From contig NJPS01000032.1 in the NCBI GenBank assembly GCA_002946415.1, forward strand, positions 496,001 through 560,000: a DNA stretch of 64,000 nucleotides. Direction: 5' to 3'. Position numbers and translations under genes: made by a program. Of the stretch, positions 10,109-21,114 are shown one piece after another (position 1 is the first letter of the stretch; every line of letters starts with the position of its first letter). Under the pieces are notes generated by a model that did not search any database, was not told the DNA's origin, and saw only the letters and a list, made by a program, of their open reading frames with translations. The stretch is from Rutstroemia sp. NJR-2017a BVV2. Lineage: Eukaryota; Ascomycota; Leotiomycetes; Helotiales; Rutstroemiaceae.

Positions 10109-13100
10109 TCACGACCCCAATCCCACCACATACAACCCCTCATCCGCTCTCCTTCCCTCATCCCAAGAATCTCGGATCCATCTCCAACCGACACAAACCG
10201 GTGATCCTTTGGCATTCCCCTTGATTTCTTTAATCTTCTCCTCATCATCATATTCTTCGTCTGTGAAAATTATATGTGTGATGGCCTCTGTTTTTCTTCC
10301 ACTATCACTATCGTCGTTTTCCACTTTGCCGCAGGCAAACTCGAACCAATTAAGCGCTATCCTCACATCCACAGGTGCATCCTTGACGTCACCTACTACC
10401 AGAGCTGTGCAGTTTCTGAATAGCATGCCCTTTAAGACACCTAGACTTCTCCCACGATCCTCTAGCTCTTTTAGTAAACCCCCTACCAACCCCTTCCTGT
10501 CTTTACTCTCCCTTTCCCCCTCCAATTTCAGCACCTCCATCCCCCCAACCAACCCCCTCACCTCCTCCCCATCCACATCCCTCCCCCAACTATCTCCCCA
10601 CCGATCCGTCGCCTCCGCCACCCTCTCCCTATCCTCCTCCCTCACAAAAAACATATGCCTCTCCTCCCACGGCACGACCCACCTCCCCCTTTCCGTCCCT
10701 CCCCCCCTCATCCCATCCCTCTCCATCTGCCCCACCGCATCCAAAACCCACTTCCCCCTCACAATACTTGTCCTTCCCTCCTTCACCAAACTCGCCACCT
10801 TCACGACCCTCTTCTCCCCCACCACAATCATCTCCCCCTCCTCCCCGCCCTTAATCGGCGCTTTCGGATTTTGATAAATCGTGCCGCCATTCCTCTTAAT
10901 CAGCTCTTCCAACTGCACCTTACTTTTCTTCACCGGCTGCACCATCTCACTCAACACGCAGAAATTCAATCCCTCGAAAACATCTGTATGCGGAGCCGCG
11001 GAATCCGAGGATTGTCCCGCGGTAGGATTATAATTAGCATTCGCGCCTGCAATAACTTTTTCTCTCTTAAGACGCTTGATGCCGCGTCTTTTCTTATCAA
11101 CTTTAAACTCGTTATTCGTCGAGTCCTCTTCAACTTTGGCTTTCAGTTCCAGGAACTCCTCGACCGTGAGCGCAGTCGTCCAATCTTTATCCGGGCGTAA
11201 GCGCTTGAAGCGCGGAAATCGCAACGTGAATTTCGTGCGGAAGGAATCAGATACGCCTACCGATGCGGCTTTCGCTTCGATGACGATAGAGTCGCACGGC
11301 TTGATCCAGACGTCCGGTCGTTCTTTATCGTTGTTGGGGCCCGCGAGCTCGATGAAGTTTTTGGGCGGGTTTGCAACGTCCCATTTGATCCATTTACCAT
11401 TGGTCTGGTGGCGAATGGCAGCGTAATCCTCGGCGTTGAAACCACCGCCGACTTTGAAGAAAGAGTAGCATTTCATTTCGCTGTCGCCGGGCTTGCGTTC
11501 TTTTGCGTCGACGCGCAGGCCGCAGAGGAAAGAGGAGAGATTACCGCCGCGGTGGCCGGAGCCGTAGTACCCGCCGATGACGACGCAGTCGAGGGATTCG
11601 CCGAAGCCGGTCATGTATTCGGGTTTTACTTTCATCCAGTCGTCATTGCGGCTATTGAGTCTGTACATTGAGCGGGGATTTTTGAGGACCAGTCCTTCGG
11701 AGGATTCCGCGACGATTTTGCGCAGAGCAGGATCGATTTCGGCGGCTGAGTGGGCGGAGCTGTAGGTGTGAAGTTCGAACCGGAGGTGGATGTTCTTGAC
11801 GGATGTCTCTAGTACCTTGCGTCTATCCCGTAGTGTGTATTTGGTGATATCCTGTCCATTGATGTATAGGCAGTCGAAGATCCGGAATAGGGGTCTATTT
11901 TCGGTATCCGAGAAGGGATCTTTCTTTCCTGAGATAGCAGCACTTTTGAGAGTACCAAATGGAACCATCTTGTTTGTTGTAGGGTCCCATGTGATCATTT
12001 CTCCGTCTAGAATGATATTCTTGACTCTGCTGTCGAACGCATCCTTCATGTGCCTGGTCATTGAGGAATCGTCATCCTCCAAGCCGTGGCCATAGAGATA
12101 AGTATAGTCGTTTCCCTTTCGTGACCACCAACCAAAGCGACGACCACAGGGAACATCCTCATCTTCTATCATATGCATCTGCATTCTTTCACCATCCAAT
12201 TTCTCCTCGATCCAGAACTCGTCATCGTCCTCTTCTGGTCTCATATTTGCGACCATCTTTTCAAACGAGGGTGCCATGAACTGTGCAAGCTGAGGTTGAA
12301 AACACGACATCAATTCGACGCCAGCTTCATCATCATCTAGCGATTTGGTAGGGTCAGAGAGTTCCCAGCAGACCCGCCGTAAGCTAGAAGATACATTGAA
12401 AAGAGTCTCTCCGTCTTTGTGCCACAGCTGCAGAATTTGTCAGTCAATATCACTCGGTAGACTTTGCATCACTTACAGTTAGAAGTGTCTTCTCTGTAGC
12501 ACCAATTTTCATCTGCCTCAGGATGATACGAATCAACCACATCAGCTCCTCCGCATTCATCCTTTGATAAAACTCGCGAAAGATCGGCAATTGGCCCTCC
12601 TCCTTATTCGCCTTCGACAACTTATCCAGCAACTCATTGACCTCAGCGATCCTCATATCACCTACTTTCTGTCGCATTGGTCGCTTGGCGAGGACCTCGT
12701 AACACCTACCTGCAAAGTCACCTGCACTTGACGCACTAGCCGGGCCACGATGCGGCAATTTCCAATTCAGGAGGTTATACCCATCATCGGATTCCTTATG
12801 AAGATTCAGCAGCTTCACGATCAATTTCGCAATCGAGATTTCCTTCATTCCATACATGGCCCTGTCGCGGTCCTTGTCGGGCAGTATAAGCCGGATAGCG
12901 GGGTAGAAGTCATCGCCAACTTGGCTGCGCCATCGCGAAATAAATCGGATGACAATGTTGCGTCTCTCTTCTTGAGGGGATACATTGTTTGGTCCATGAC
13001 GACCAACCTTTTTGCGTGCAATTATCGGGGCGGCTTTAGTTTTCTTTTGGTCGGCTAAAGGATTGAAGAGAGTTGTGAAGAGTTCGTGGAATGGTAGGGT

Positions 13101-13288
13101 TTTGGAATGATTGTGAGGTCTGTTGGGGTATCTTTTAAGGTTTTTATTAGATAACGACAGATGCTGTGGCTGTTGAGATGCACATCGACTTACTTTTGGT
13201 CGAGTTCTTCTTGGTCGGGATATTGGCGCTCATCCTCTTCGATGGCTTCAGCATCAGGCAACTTCTTTCTGGTCTGACTTGATGCCAT
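10109..13288 (-). CDS. LIG4: DNA ligase IV (ATP-dependent, non-homologous end joining)
   Basis: Three exons, 13288-13194, 13131-12477 and 12427-10109, give 1,022 residues. Introns of 62 and 49 bp have GTAAGT donors. The model starts MASSQTRKKLPDAEAIEEDE and the splices keep the ligase frame (HELFTTLFNPL, then EKTLLT/LWHKDGETL). The adenylation motif EEKLDGERMQMH puts the lysine nucleophile near residue 326. The DGEMITWD and EGLVLKNP motifs follow. Two C-terminal BRCT repeats, about residues 730-830 and 910-1022, are the usual Lif1/XRCC4-binding part. Lig4 seals double-strand breaks in the nucleus with Lif1 and Ku. The C-terminal 250 residues are T/C-rich on the plus strand, which produces a long antisense ORF that is only a shadow. 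Length is close to that of other filamentous fungal Lig4 proteins. Confidence 0.96.
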
Positions 13289-13461
13289 GGTTCATGAATT
13301 GAGTACAATTGGAAACAATTGGAAAGAATGGAAATGAAAAAAGCAAATGCAAAATGTGAAGTCCGCAAAGTTCTGCAGTACCTACTTTGGATGAACGGAT
13401 TGTTGCCGTCGCCTTCAAGGGCCGTGGTTGCCTGGAAGCTGACACGCGAACTTTGACACGT

Positions 13462-13473
13462 TATCACGTGATA
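13462..13473. promoter_or_regulatory. 12-bp palindrome with CACGTG E-box upstream of LIG4
   Basis: TATCACGTGATA is a perfect palindrome about 175 bp before the LIG4 start. The core fits bHLH factors (Cbf1/Pho4/SREBP type). The role is inferred only. Confidence 0.35.
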
Positions 13474-13680
13474 GACGTGCTTACCGTCGGTTTACCGGCC
13501 TCTCCTGTGTGGGATAACCGGCCGATATATTACCCAAAAGATATTCGGATAATGAAAATATTATAGTACTTTAGGGTCTTGAGGATATTCATCTGACAGT
13601 AGTAATCAGCTACTATCTGTTATCCCAAATCGACCTGTTGTTTCTAAGCCGAAGAGCCGGCACAATCAACCTACCTTACT

Positions 13681-13746
13681 CTCTGTCTTGACTCTTGAGT
13701 CTGTCTCGAGCCTCTGTCTTGAGCTTCTGTCTTGAGCTCCCGTCTT
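13681..13746 (+). repeat. Degenerate ~11-bp tandem repeat (CTGTCTTGAGC type)
   Basis: Variants of CTGTCTTGAGC recur five or six times with small changes. There is no coding context. Confidence 0.6.
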
Positions 13747-15973
13747 ATTGAATATTGAAAGTGAACGCACGGTGCTGTTGAATGTCCCACTCTCTTCGCA
13801 AAGATAAGATGGTTGACGAAAACTGTACAGTATGTTTTGCTTATGCATGTCTCTCTGGATGCAGCTTCAACCTCCAAGCATGCACCTCTCACGTGGACAT
13901 CTACCTGAGTACATTCTCCACCGCGAGCATGAACGGAGCGGATCCATCTTTAAGGGGCGCGTCGGGCGTTTAGGGATATCTTACAAAACACCTTCTAGAA
14001 GGACATTCAATGTGTCATTTGGGACCTGAATGGGGAAGCTCGGTACTTTGCTAATCGGTACGTAGGTGGGGTTATGCGTTAGTGACACTCTAGCTACTGT
14101 ATGAGCAGACTGTGTGCGTTCTCGACCTATCAGATCCTTCTGATAACAGAGTTCCTTATGCATACACTTGCAGCTAAGAGCTTCACGAGAGACGGCAAAG
14201 TCTAAATCTGACGTCGAGGGGATAACCTAGTAGAACCTAGTAGGAGTCTAGGAGATGGAGGGCAGAGTCTGACATTTGCTTTCTTGTAAGTGGAAGCTCA
14301 ATATATGGGGTAATAGAGACAGCTGAATATGGCTTGAGATGTGATGTGTACGATCTCGCAATGTCCTATTATCCTACAAGATCGAACATCCACCACTGTT
14401 GTCACAGTACGTTAAATTCAGCCATTGTTCTGCTGATCCAAACATCTACAGTTAGTTAAGCAATTTTAATGAACTGGGGCCGTCCAGGGTTACATTCGAA
14501 TAAGGTTATGAAAGTGTGGGAACTTAGGAATCGTTCTATGGGTTCCAATAATCCTTCTATGCGCCCAAGAGATGCTGCCTTCGTTTTCTTATCCGGAAAA
14601 GGTCGCTCTCTTTCTGGTTGAGATGTGGGGATCTGAGATTTCCCCGTACAGATAGGACCAACTACAGCACAACATGCCGGGAAATCTGTATCCTTACCAT
14701 TGGTAGTACAAGGGGTTGGGTCGGCTTTGGTTGGGATGGGATGGGGATGGGGATGAGCCTTTGGATGGATTCCCCACGAACACATGTGGATTTGAGACTG
14801 GCCATTAATTCGGTGGTTTCTGCTTCCACCTCCAACTTGTTTCACAAAATCCATCATTGGACATTATCAGTACCACGATTGTATAAGATTGTCACGCATA
14901 GTTTGGCCATATGTGGACTCGGGCAGCAGTCATGAGGTAGACGCCCAACGCGCTCCAATCACGAAGGCCCAGAGAAAAAGGATGTACAGTGCGTGCAGCA
15001 TTTACTACTGAGTGCAGTGCATTCTGCACCTCTTAAATGAGCGGAGCGGAGCGATACGATGAAACTGCAGGTAGACGTGGCTGGGAAAGCGTGAAGCAAA
15101 AAATTTTCATGACAAGAGAAGAAGAATGGCCTTCTTCGTGCAAAATATGAAATTAATGGCCCACTCTGGGTACGACTCAAGGTGCCCAGAGAAATAAGGC
15201 CCAAGACTTTCACGAGCTTGTCTGTTTCGTGCGTGGGTAGTTGTGTTGGGGAGGACAACATCTGATTTCAGCTCATACGACAGGAAGGTGGATGAAGGGT
15301 GGATGGAAGGTGGGTTATGCAACCGTCCAGTCTCCAGAGATCTCTCTTTCTTCTTTTGATGATGGCGGCATATGATTGAGAGGGCTTCAGCCACAGCAGA
15401 AAATATCTCGGGAGGTTACATGGTATTTGTGCTTCTTGGTGCGAGGAGCAATGGTACGAGGTACTCCCATACACAGGAATAAAAATGACAGCGTGGAAAT
15501 CGCGAGTAATCGTCCTCTCACTACGAGACTTTTGGATGCCCTCACAAATCCCTTCACGTATCTCTTCTGTAGCATTTCTGATTGCCGGACGTAAGTCATA
15601 TCGCAGGAAACGAAAGAAAAGGGACGGTTGGTTCTGCAAAGCAGCGTCTCCACATGTAAATAGCTATTCGCATCATGATGCTCTCTCCACGCGAACTCAA
15701 GGCTTCACAGCCCATTCAGGCTCAAGGCTCAAGGCTCAAGGGTGCGTGGCCATGGGTATTGACGAAGATGTGCAAAAAGAATGGGTCAGGGTCGTCTTGG
15801 ATGCATATCCGGCTCATGTCTGTGTTGCCTTGCCCTGCCCATGAAGCTAAAGAAGATGAAGAACTGTGTGCATTAATTGCAGAGGAAGAAAGGTAGGAAT
15901 GATTCACTGTTTTTCGCGCGTTTGTCAGGTCGAAATGGTCGGGGTGAATTGAAGATAAGATGATCGGAGAGCT

Positions 15974-16006
15974 GGCAATAAGAAGGCAATAAGAAGGCAA
16001 TAAGAA
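15974..16006 (+). repeat. 11-bp tandem repeat, three perfect copies
   Basis: The unit GGCAATAAGAA is repeated three times head to tail. A similar triplet of GGCTCAA units lies at 15719-15741. Confidence 0.75.
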
Positions 16007-16805
16007 GGCTGTATCTTATCTCTCCCTCCACATCTCTCGTCCAAAGAAATACGAACGAAATCCGGATTAACCTGCGTATTTGTACTTCGACCACAAATCC
16101 GCCTTTCATACTCGTACCTCGGAGCTTATCGCATCTGCTTCATACGTGTACTCCACTGCTGTGACATTATCTTCCGGTACCACTCCGATCGTCCAAGATT
16201 GTCATCAAGGCGAAGTCATACACCGGCTGATCCTCTGTCGCGCGGGAGGGCTCCATCTCCATTCTGCTTATCAGCCAGTCATTCGAAAGCCAAGGCCAAG
16301 TGAATCGGAAGCCCGCGCTGCCTTCCTTTAACTGCCTACCTTACTCTCATCCTCCCTCGATTCATCTTTGTACTCAGTCATACTCATACAGTCATACCCA
16401 TATCTACAAATACACCCAAATTCGATTCTTATTACTCACCTGCCTTACCTTACCTTACCTGACCTTACCACAATCTCCATTCACTTATCGAACTTCTCTT
16501 GACTCTCACACTGCCATACTGTATCAGAATCTCCCCCATATTAGCCGGCCAGAGCATGATAAGATTGTGTCTGTGATCTTGGGATCTTGCGATGCCGTCG
16601 ACGTCAACACAGAGATATGCAAATAACAAGTCGTCATTACCTCCGATAAGCTCACAGTTCTTTTTTCTACTCGCACTTCACTTCTAAGTTGCAGCAACGA
16701 ATCTGGTTCGAGTCATTATTCGACTTCCGACGCTATTTAATTACTATCAAGTAATAGAAAACTAAACGGTTTATGCCGTAAACTTTACCCAGGCACGCGA
16801 GCAAA

Positions 16806-18251
16806 ATGCCCACACCATTCTCGTTATTTGCGAGCCCAAAAGCCAAATCGAAAGCCTCAACTCCTTCGATATCGATCAGAGAAGACAAGTACGATGGTAA
16901 CACCGAGGTTATGCGAAACTCAACTTTCACCACACCCGCTTCCACCACACCTGCTTCATCTCCGGTTGTGATTCCCATGCGAGGACACCACGATAACTTC
17001 CAGTTTGGGCAGAGAAAAGACCCAAGGAAAGATCGCCACCAAGCAAGCAAGAAATATGCGACGACACGACCCGGACGTCGACCACAAGACGTACACTCAC
17101 CAGACGCGATACCTCCCTCTGTCGCCGCTCTCCTCGCCATCACTTCGATTCCACCCCCAAAGTCAAACAAGAGTCGCAGGCGAGGCACTTCGGAGCAACG
17201 ACTAACGGTTGACGCGATACTGCAACACACAAGTGTTTCTGAGAAAGAGTTCAACATCTCGTTCAGCGGGAGTCCTCTGGAACTTCTGTTGAGTCCTCCA
17301 GAGGAACTCGACTCAGAAGATTGTTCAAGTTTAGAAAATGGCCGTGGTTCGGTTCTATCGACAAGGACTACGTCCAGCGAGTCTGTGCCATCGCTGGATA
17401 ATGCTTCGATGAGTGAAGCATCGACTACACTGGATTCTATGTCTACACCGAATTCACGAGGACGAAGATCATTACCAACCCGCAGGTATCAACCGACATC
17501 ACCCGGTGAGAATGCCGTGGACGACCATCCTTTACTGGAGATAGACGTCGATGAACTTGATTTCAGAGTGTTCCAACGAAATATCGATTTAGCCACGGAT
17601 AGACAATCTTCCAGCGGAATAGAACCCCCACGCCGCAAATCAGCCTTTAAGTCAAACTTGACAGCATCATTACGAGCTCTACGATCCGCAGCAAAATCGT
17701 TTTCCAGTCTCACCACACCCATGATCACTCCCGATGATTTCCTTACAAGATCTATCGTATCAATTGATCCGAGGGTGCCATTTACGGATGAGCGGATGCC
17801 ACCTTTACTTGACGACACACCTACACCAGCACTTCGTCGTTACCTCAACCCCACGTCCAATGCACCAACTGAAGCTCATGTGCCAACAGCTCTGGCTCAG
17901 ACAATGAGTGCGACACGATGCACAGCTTCGATCCAGATGCAAACCTACAAGGTTTCCAAGTCGCCAAGGAGTTCATCTCCCAGCAGCACGAGAAGACGTT
18001 CTCAACCAAATTCTGAGGATTCTTTTGCCGAGGTAACTTCTGGACCTGTGGCACGCCAGCGCGATATGAGAGAAAACAGTGACTTCATTCGTATTGCTGT
18101 CATGGAAATGGCTATGCGCCGGAAAGGAAAGTTGGACGACCAAAAACCAGGGCGTGCAAGATGGGCACTGCCACCGCGAAAGGTTTCAACCAAGGCCTAC
18201 GAAATTGGAACAGACGGTGTTCCTGTTCGATGGATTTCGGTTACGTACTAG
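16806..18251 (+). CDS. Uncharacterised fungal protein, Ser/Thr-rich with a conserved-looking C-terminus
   Basis: This is a 481-residue single-exon ORF starting MPTPFSLFASPKAKSKASTP. I do not recognise a named domain. Most of it is Ser/Thr/Pro-rich and looks disordered. More ordered segments are HPLLEIDVDELDFRVFQR (about residue 240), a basic stretch SAFKSNLTASLRALRSAAKS (about residue 280), and a C-terminal block with DFIRIAVMEMAMRRKGKL followed by RARWALPPRK and VPVRWISVTY. The length, steady coding bias and ordered C-terminus support a real gene. The absence of a signal peptide or membrane segment suggests an intracellular protein. The leader upstream is pyrimidine-rich and probably long. 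Several RRxS-like sites could be kinase targets, which is inference. Confidence 0.8.
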   Translation: MPTPFSLFASPKAKSKASTPSISIREDKYDGNTEVMRNSTFTTPASTTPASSPVVIPMRGHHDNFQFGQRKDPRKDRHQASKKYATTRPGRRPQDVHSPDAIPPSVAALLAITSIPPPKSNKSRRRGTSEQRLTVDAILQHTSVSEKEFNISFSGSPLELLLSPPEELDSEDCSSLENGRGSVLSTRTTSSESVPSLDNASMSEASTTLDSMSTPNSRGRRSLPTRRYQPTSPGENAVDDHPLLEIDVDELDFRVFQRNIDLATDRQSSSGIEPPRRKSAFKSNLTASLRALRSAAKSFSSLTTPMITPDDFLTRSIVSIDPRVPFTDERMPPLLDDTPTPALRRYLNPTSNAPTEAHVPTALAQTMSATRCTASIQMQTYKVSKSPRSSSPSSTRRRSQPNSEDSFAEVTSGPVARQRDMRENSDFIRIAVMEMAMRRKGKLDDQKPGRARWALPPRKVSTKAYEIGTDGVPVRWISVTY

Positions 18252-21060
18252 GCATGCGACTTTCCCATCAAACACAGGGCTGGGACAGCGGACCCTGAAA
18301 AACAAAAAGAATTTCGCAGCCTTGGCCAATTATGTCACATTTTGCAAAAAGCAAGGTTCCTACGAGTGCGGGTCGCGAGCGGTAGTTGGGTTACACCTTT
18401 TTTACTTACCGAATCTCGGAATCCACTGGAAGATTTTTCCGAATAAGGATCTCCAATGGTATATCAACTCAACCCACAATAATCTGGGGCAGCGGGAAGG
18501 GTTTTTTGCAACCATGACACACCGATATTGTGAAGTTTTCATAGGGCTAGAAAACATGCGAAACCACATCGACAAGGAGCGGTACATGGCGGATATTACC
18601 TCATCACTGGCGGATCGGGATGTTACGAACGAAGACGAGTCAATTAACCAGGATCGTGGCCTCTTCTTGTCACCATTCATGCGCCTTGCCAATTGAGTTA
18701 CCGGACAACAACCTACGAAATTGAGCCTCGGCCTCCGAGCACAATCGGAAAAACTTTCCTCGACACAAAATATAAAGGACAGAGAGATAAGCATTGGGTA
18801 GAATTTGCAGGAACCCGCAATTACATTTCGGCAATAATGGGTAGAATTCGACGGAATTAAAAGGCAAATTTTGTTCCACTAGAAGGGAAATCCCAGATGG
18901 TCGGGAAAGGAGTGAGGGAAATGCAGGTCCAGCTCAGAGTCAAGCCTCAGTCATGCCTGGGTCCACTTTGACATCATCATCTCACATAAAGTTTCTTGTG
19001 AGAGGTGGGATGGAGAAGGGAGGGGCGGCCATATGCAGTAAGGGTCTCTTCGTCAGGAGAATGAGGTTTCCATTACGGAATGGAAATTGATTTTGGCGAG
19101 ACATGTGGTTGGTGGTCACGAGGGATTTTTTATGCACAACTTTTTCTTTATTCATGGAGGAGTGTTTGGGATGGTACAGGATGGGATTTTTTCGTTTCAT
19201 GAGCGCGAGTCCAATTTTTTATTTGGCGCCGTTTAGCAAGTTCGAATGTGAGCGTTCGTGTTTGAGTTCGTGTTTTCTGTTCGCGTAGTAGATGGCATGG
19301 CATGGCAATGGGATCGTGCAACATGATTGGGACTGGCGATTGGAGCATCTTTTTCTTCTTTACTCTTTTTTCCCCTTCTCCTCTACGGTCTTTCTTTCCT
19401 TCTTGCCTGTGGGCTTGGTTTCAGCAATGGCGTATTGGGGATGGGATGGGATGGGAGGATGCGGTACGATAGGGCATAGCGACGTTTATAAGGGGCTTGG
19501 ATTTGGGATTTGACATTTCGGGCATATGATGGGTTTGGGGATTGGGGAAATAGGTGTATGTCAGTCAGTGTATTGCGATATCTTTGCTTGAAGAATGGGA
19601 GATGGATTTCGAGCTGGGAGCTGGATGCTGCGAACGGGATGGATGGTTCGAGCTTAGATTTATACAGGTGGTATAGGTGGTAGATAGACAGACAGACAAT
19701 CAGATAAGATGGGATGAGACTATTATATTGGGTGCAGTAACTTATTGTTTATTATGTGCTTTGTGCTTTGCTTGCTTCTATCGTCTTCCTCCCAGAGGGG
19801 AAGAAAGGTTGAGTAGGATGTTGCGGCTTGACTTGACAGGGACACTGTGTTGTTTCCTGCGGAATATGATATGCTAGTACGTATGTATCTCTTATTTCTG
19901 TTCCTTCTATCAGTCTGCCGCATACAGCATGTCTGAGAACATCCATCGTCTACTAGTTTGGATTCGTGCTAATGTTTACATATGTTTCTGGGAACTGGTA
20001 GTGAGTGAGAATAATTCGGAACCGCAGAATTCGTTCGTTCGTTGGATGTGATACTTTAGACTGGAATGGTAGATTGGGGGTCGACTCAACAGTGTGCAGG
20101 AATAGAAATAAAAACATTGGAGAAGAAGAAGCTGGACGTGAGGCTGTGCTGTGAGGGGATTGTGGATTGATGGTGAGTGTTATGAGGGATATTGGAGATG
20201 TGGTTGATTCCGTCCATTGCATCCTCCTAAAGACGCTTGGAGACCATTTGAGTTCAGACCCACGAATTGTATTAGGCAGTGACTTTATCATGGCACTTGT
20301 TATGATGGAGTCCAATGCAATGATGAGTATGAGGGTGAGGAGCCTGATGGGCTAGAGCAGAGAGAGAAGGGTCCTGTGATGGTGCCTGGTGAGAGAGCAT
20401 ATCATGTTGAGAAGGTGCTCATCCGGCGGATCATATGGCATGTAGAGGTTTTCTTCGAGAACGATAGGTTCTGATAGTAGAACTACTACTGGTGATATAG
20501 CACGTTCTGATTCCTAGAACATAGTCTCATTATGGAAGAGGGCTTCCTATGAACAGTTCAAGTATATTGCTTTGAATCCCGTCGTCTGATATTGTAAGGT
20601 GCGATACATACTGCAAACTGGCTGGTAAACCAGAGCTTTTGCTCTCTATATTCTCATCCGGCTCCTTTCTTCTTTCTATGTGTTTAACAAAGATATTCTA
20701 CATATTGAATGAACTCAGTGAAAGACATAGACATTGTGTCTTGTGATGATGTTGGCGATGACCATTTTTAGACTCGCTTACGCCTGCCTCCCTGAATGTG
20801 TCAAGTGGAGTGTTCCCTGTCAAGACACTAAAAATAAAGCATCATACCCTGAAATACGCAAACAGCTGCGACAAATATCGAGAAGTCAATTAGGAGAAAG
20901 AGCCAAATTAATTTTCGCGTTTCTAATAGCAATGAACCCATCAATAAACAACTCACTTTAATTCATTCATCAAAGGTCCTACAATATCTATCGTGATTTC
21001 GTGATCAACTCCATCTATGCTCGTTTCAATACGGGTCACAGATTTGTTCGCGATTTCGTC
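18252..21060. other. 2.8-kb region without a recognisable gene
   Basis: This is the 3' flank of the unknown gene and the 5' flank of the IRS4-like gene. ORFs are short and in conflicting frames; the one that overlaps the end of the previous gene (18079-18696) is a frame shadow plus random extension. It contains simple GGGATGG-type and TTCG-type repeats. A long 5' UTR or a non-coding transcript is possible but not shown. Confidence 0.5.
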
Positions 21061-21114
21061 ATGACCGCGGAATCCATTCATCGAAGCTATTATGACTGCC
21101 GAATTGAATCCTAG
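21061..21114 (+). promoter_or_regulatory. Upstream ORF overlapping the IRS4-like start codon
   Basis: An ATG at 21061 opens a 17-codon ORF (MTAESIHRSYYDCRIES) that ends at TAG 21112-21114. It overlaps the main ATG at 21092 in another frame. If it lies in the transcript, scanning ribosomes would meet it first and main-ORF translation would fall. Confidence 0.45.

Larger units (their letters stand above)
13289..16805. other. Gene-poor 3.5-kb divergent region with short tandem repeats
   Basis: This is the space between the start codons of LIG4 (-) and the unknown gene at 16806 (+). All ORFs are short, overlap in several frames and show no family motif; many start at non-ATG codons. It holds several small tandem arrays (13681-13746, 15719-15741, 15974-16006) and simple TTACC-type repeats near 16440-16470. 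The last few hundred bases are pyrimidine-rich and may be a long 5' UTR. No tRNA A/B-box pair was found. Confidence 0.5.

Noticed and set aside
9936..10874. A 312-codon plus-strand ORF antisense to the LIG4 3' end
   Set aside because: It is Ser/Pro/Leu low complexity caused by the codon bias of LIG4 on the other strand, and has no motif.
16700..16725. GGTTCGAGTC resembling a tRNA B box
   Set aside because: No A box at the right distance and no cloverleaf could be folded by eye.
18079..18696. A 205-codon ORF overlapping the end of the unknown gene
   Set aside because: The first part is a frame shadow of the gene and the rest has no known similarity. It would need an overlapping gene without other support.
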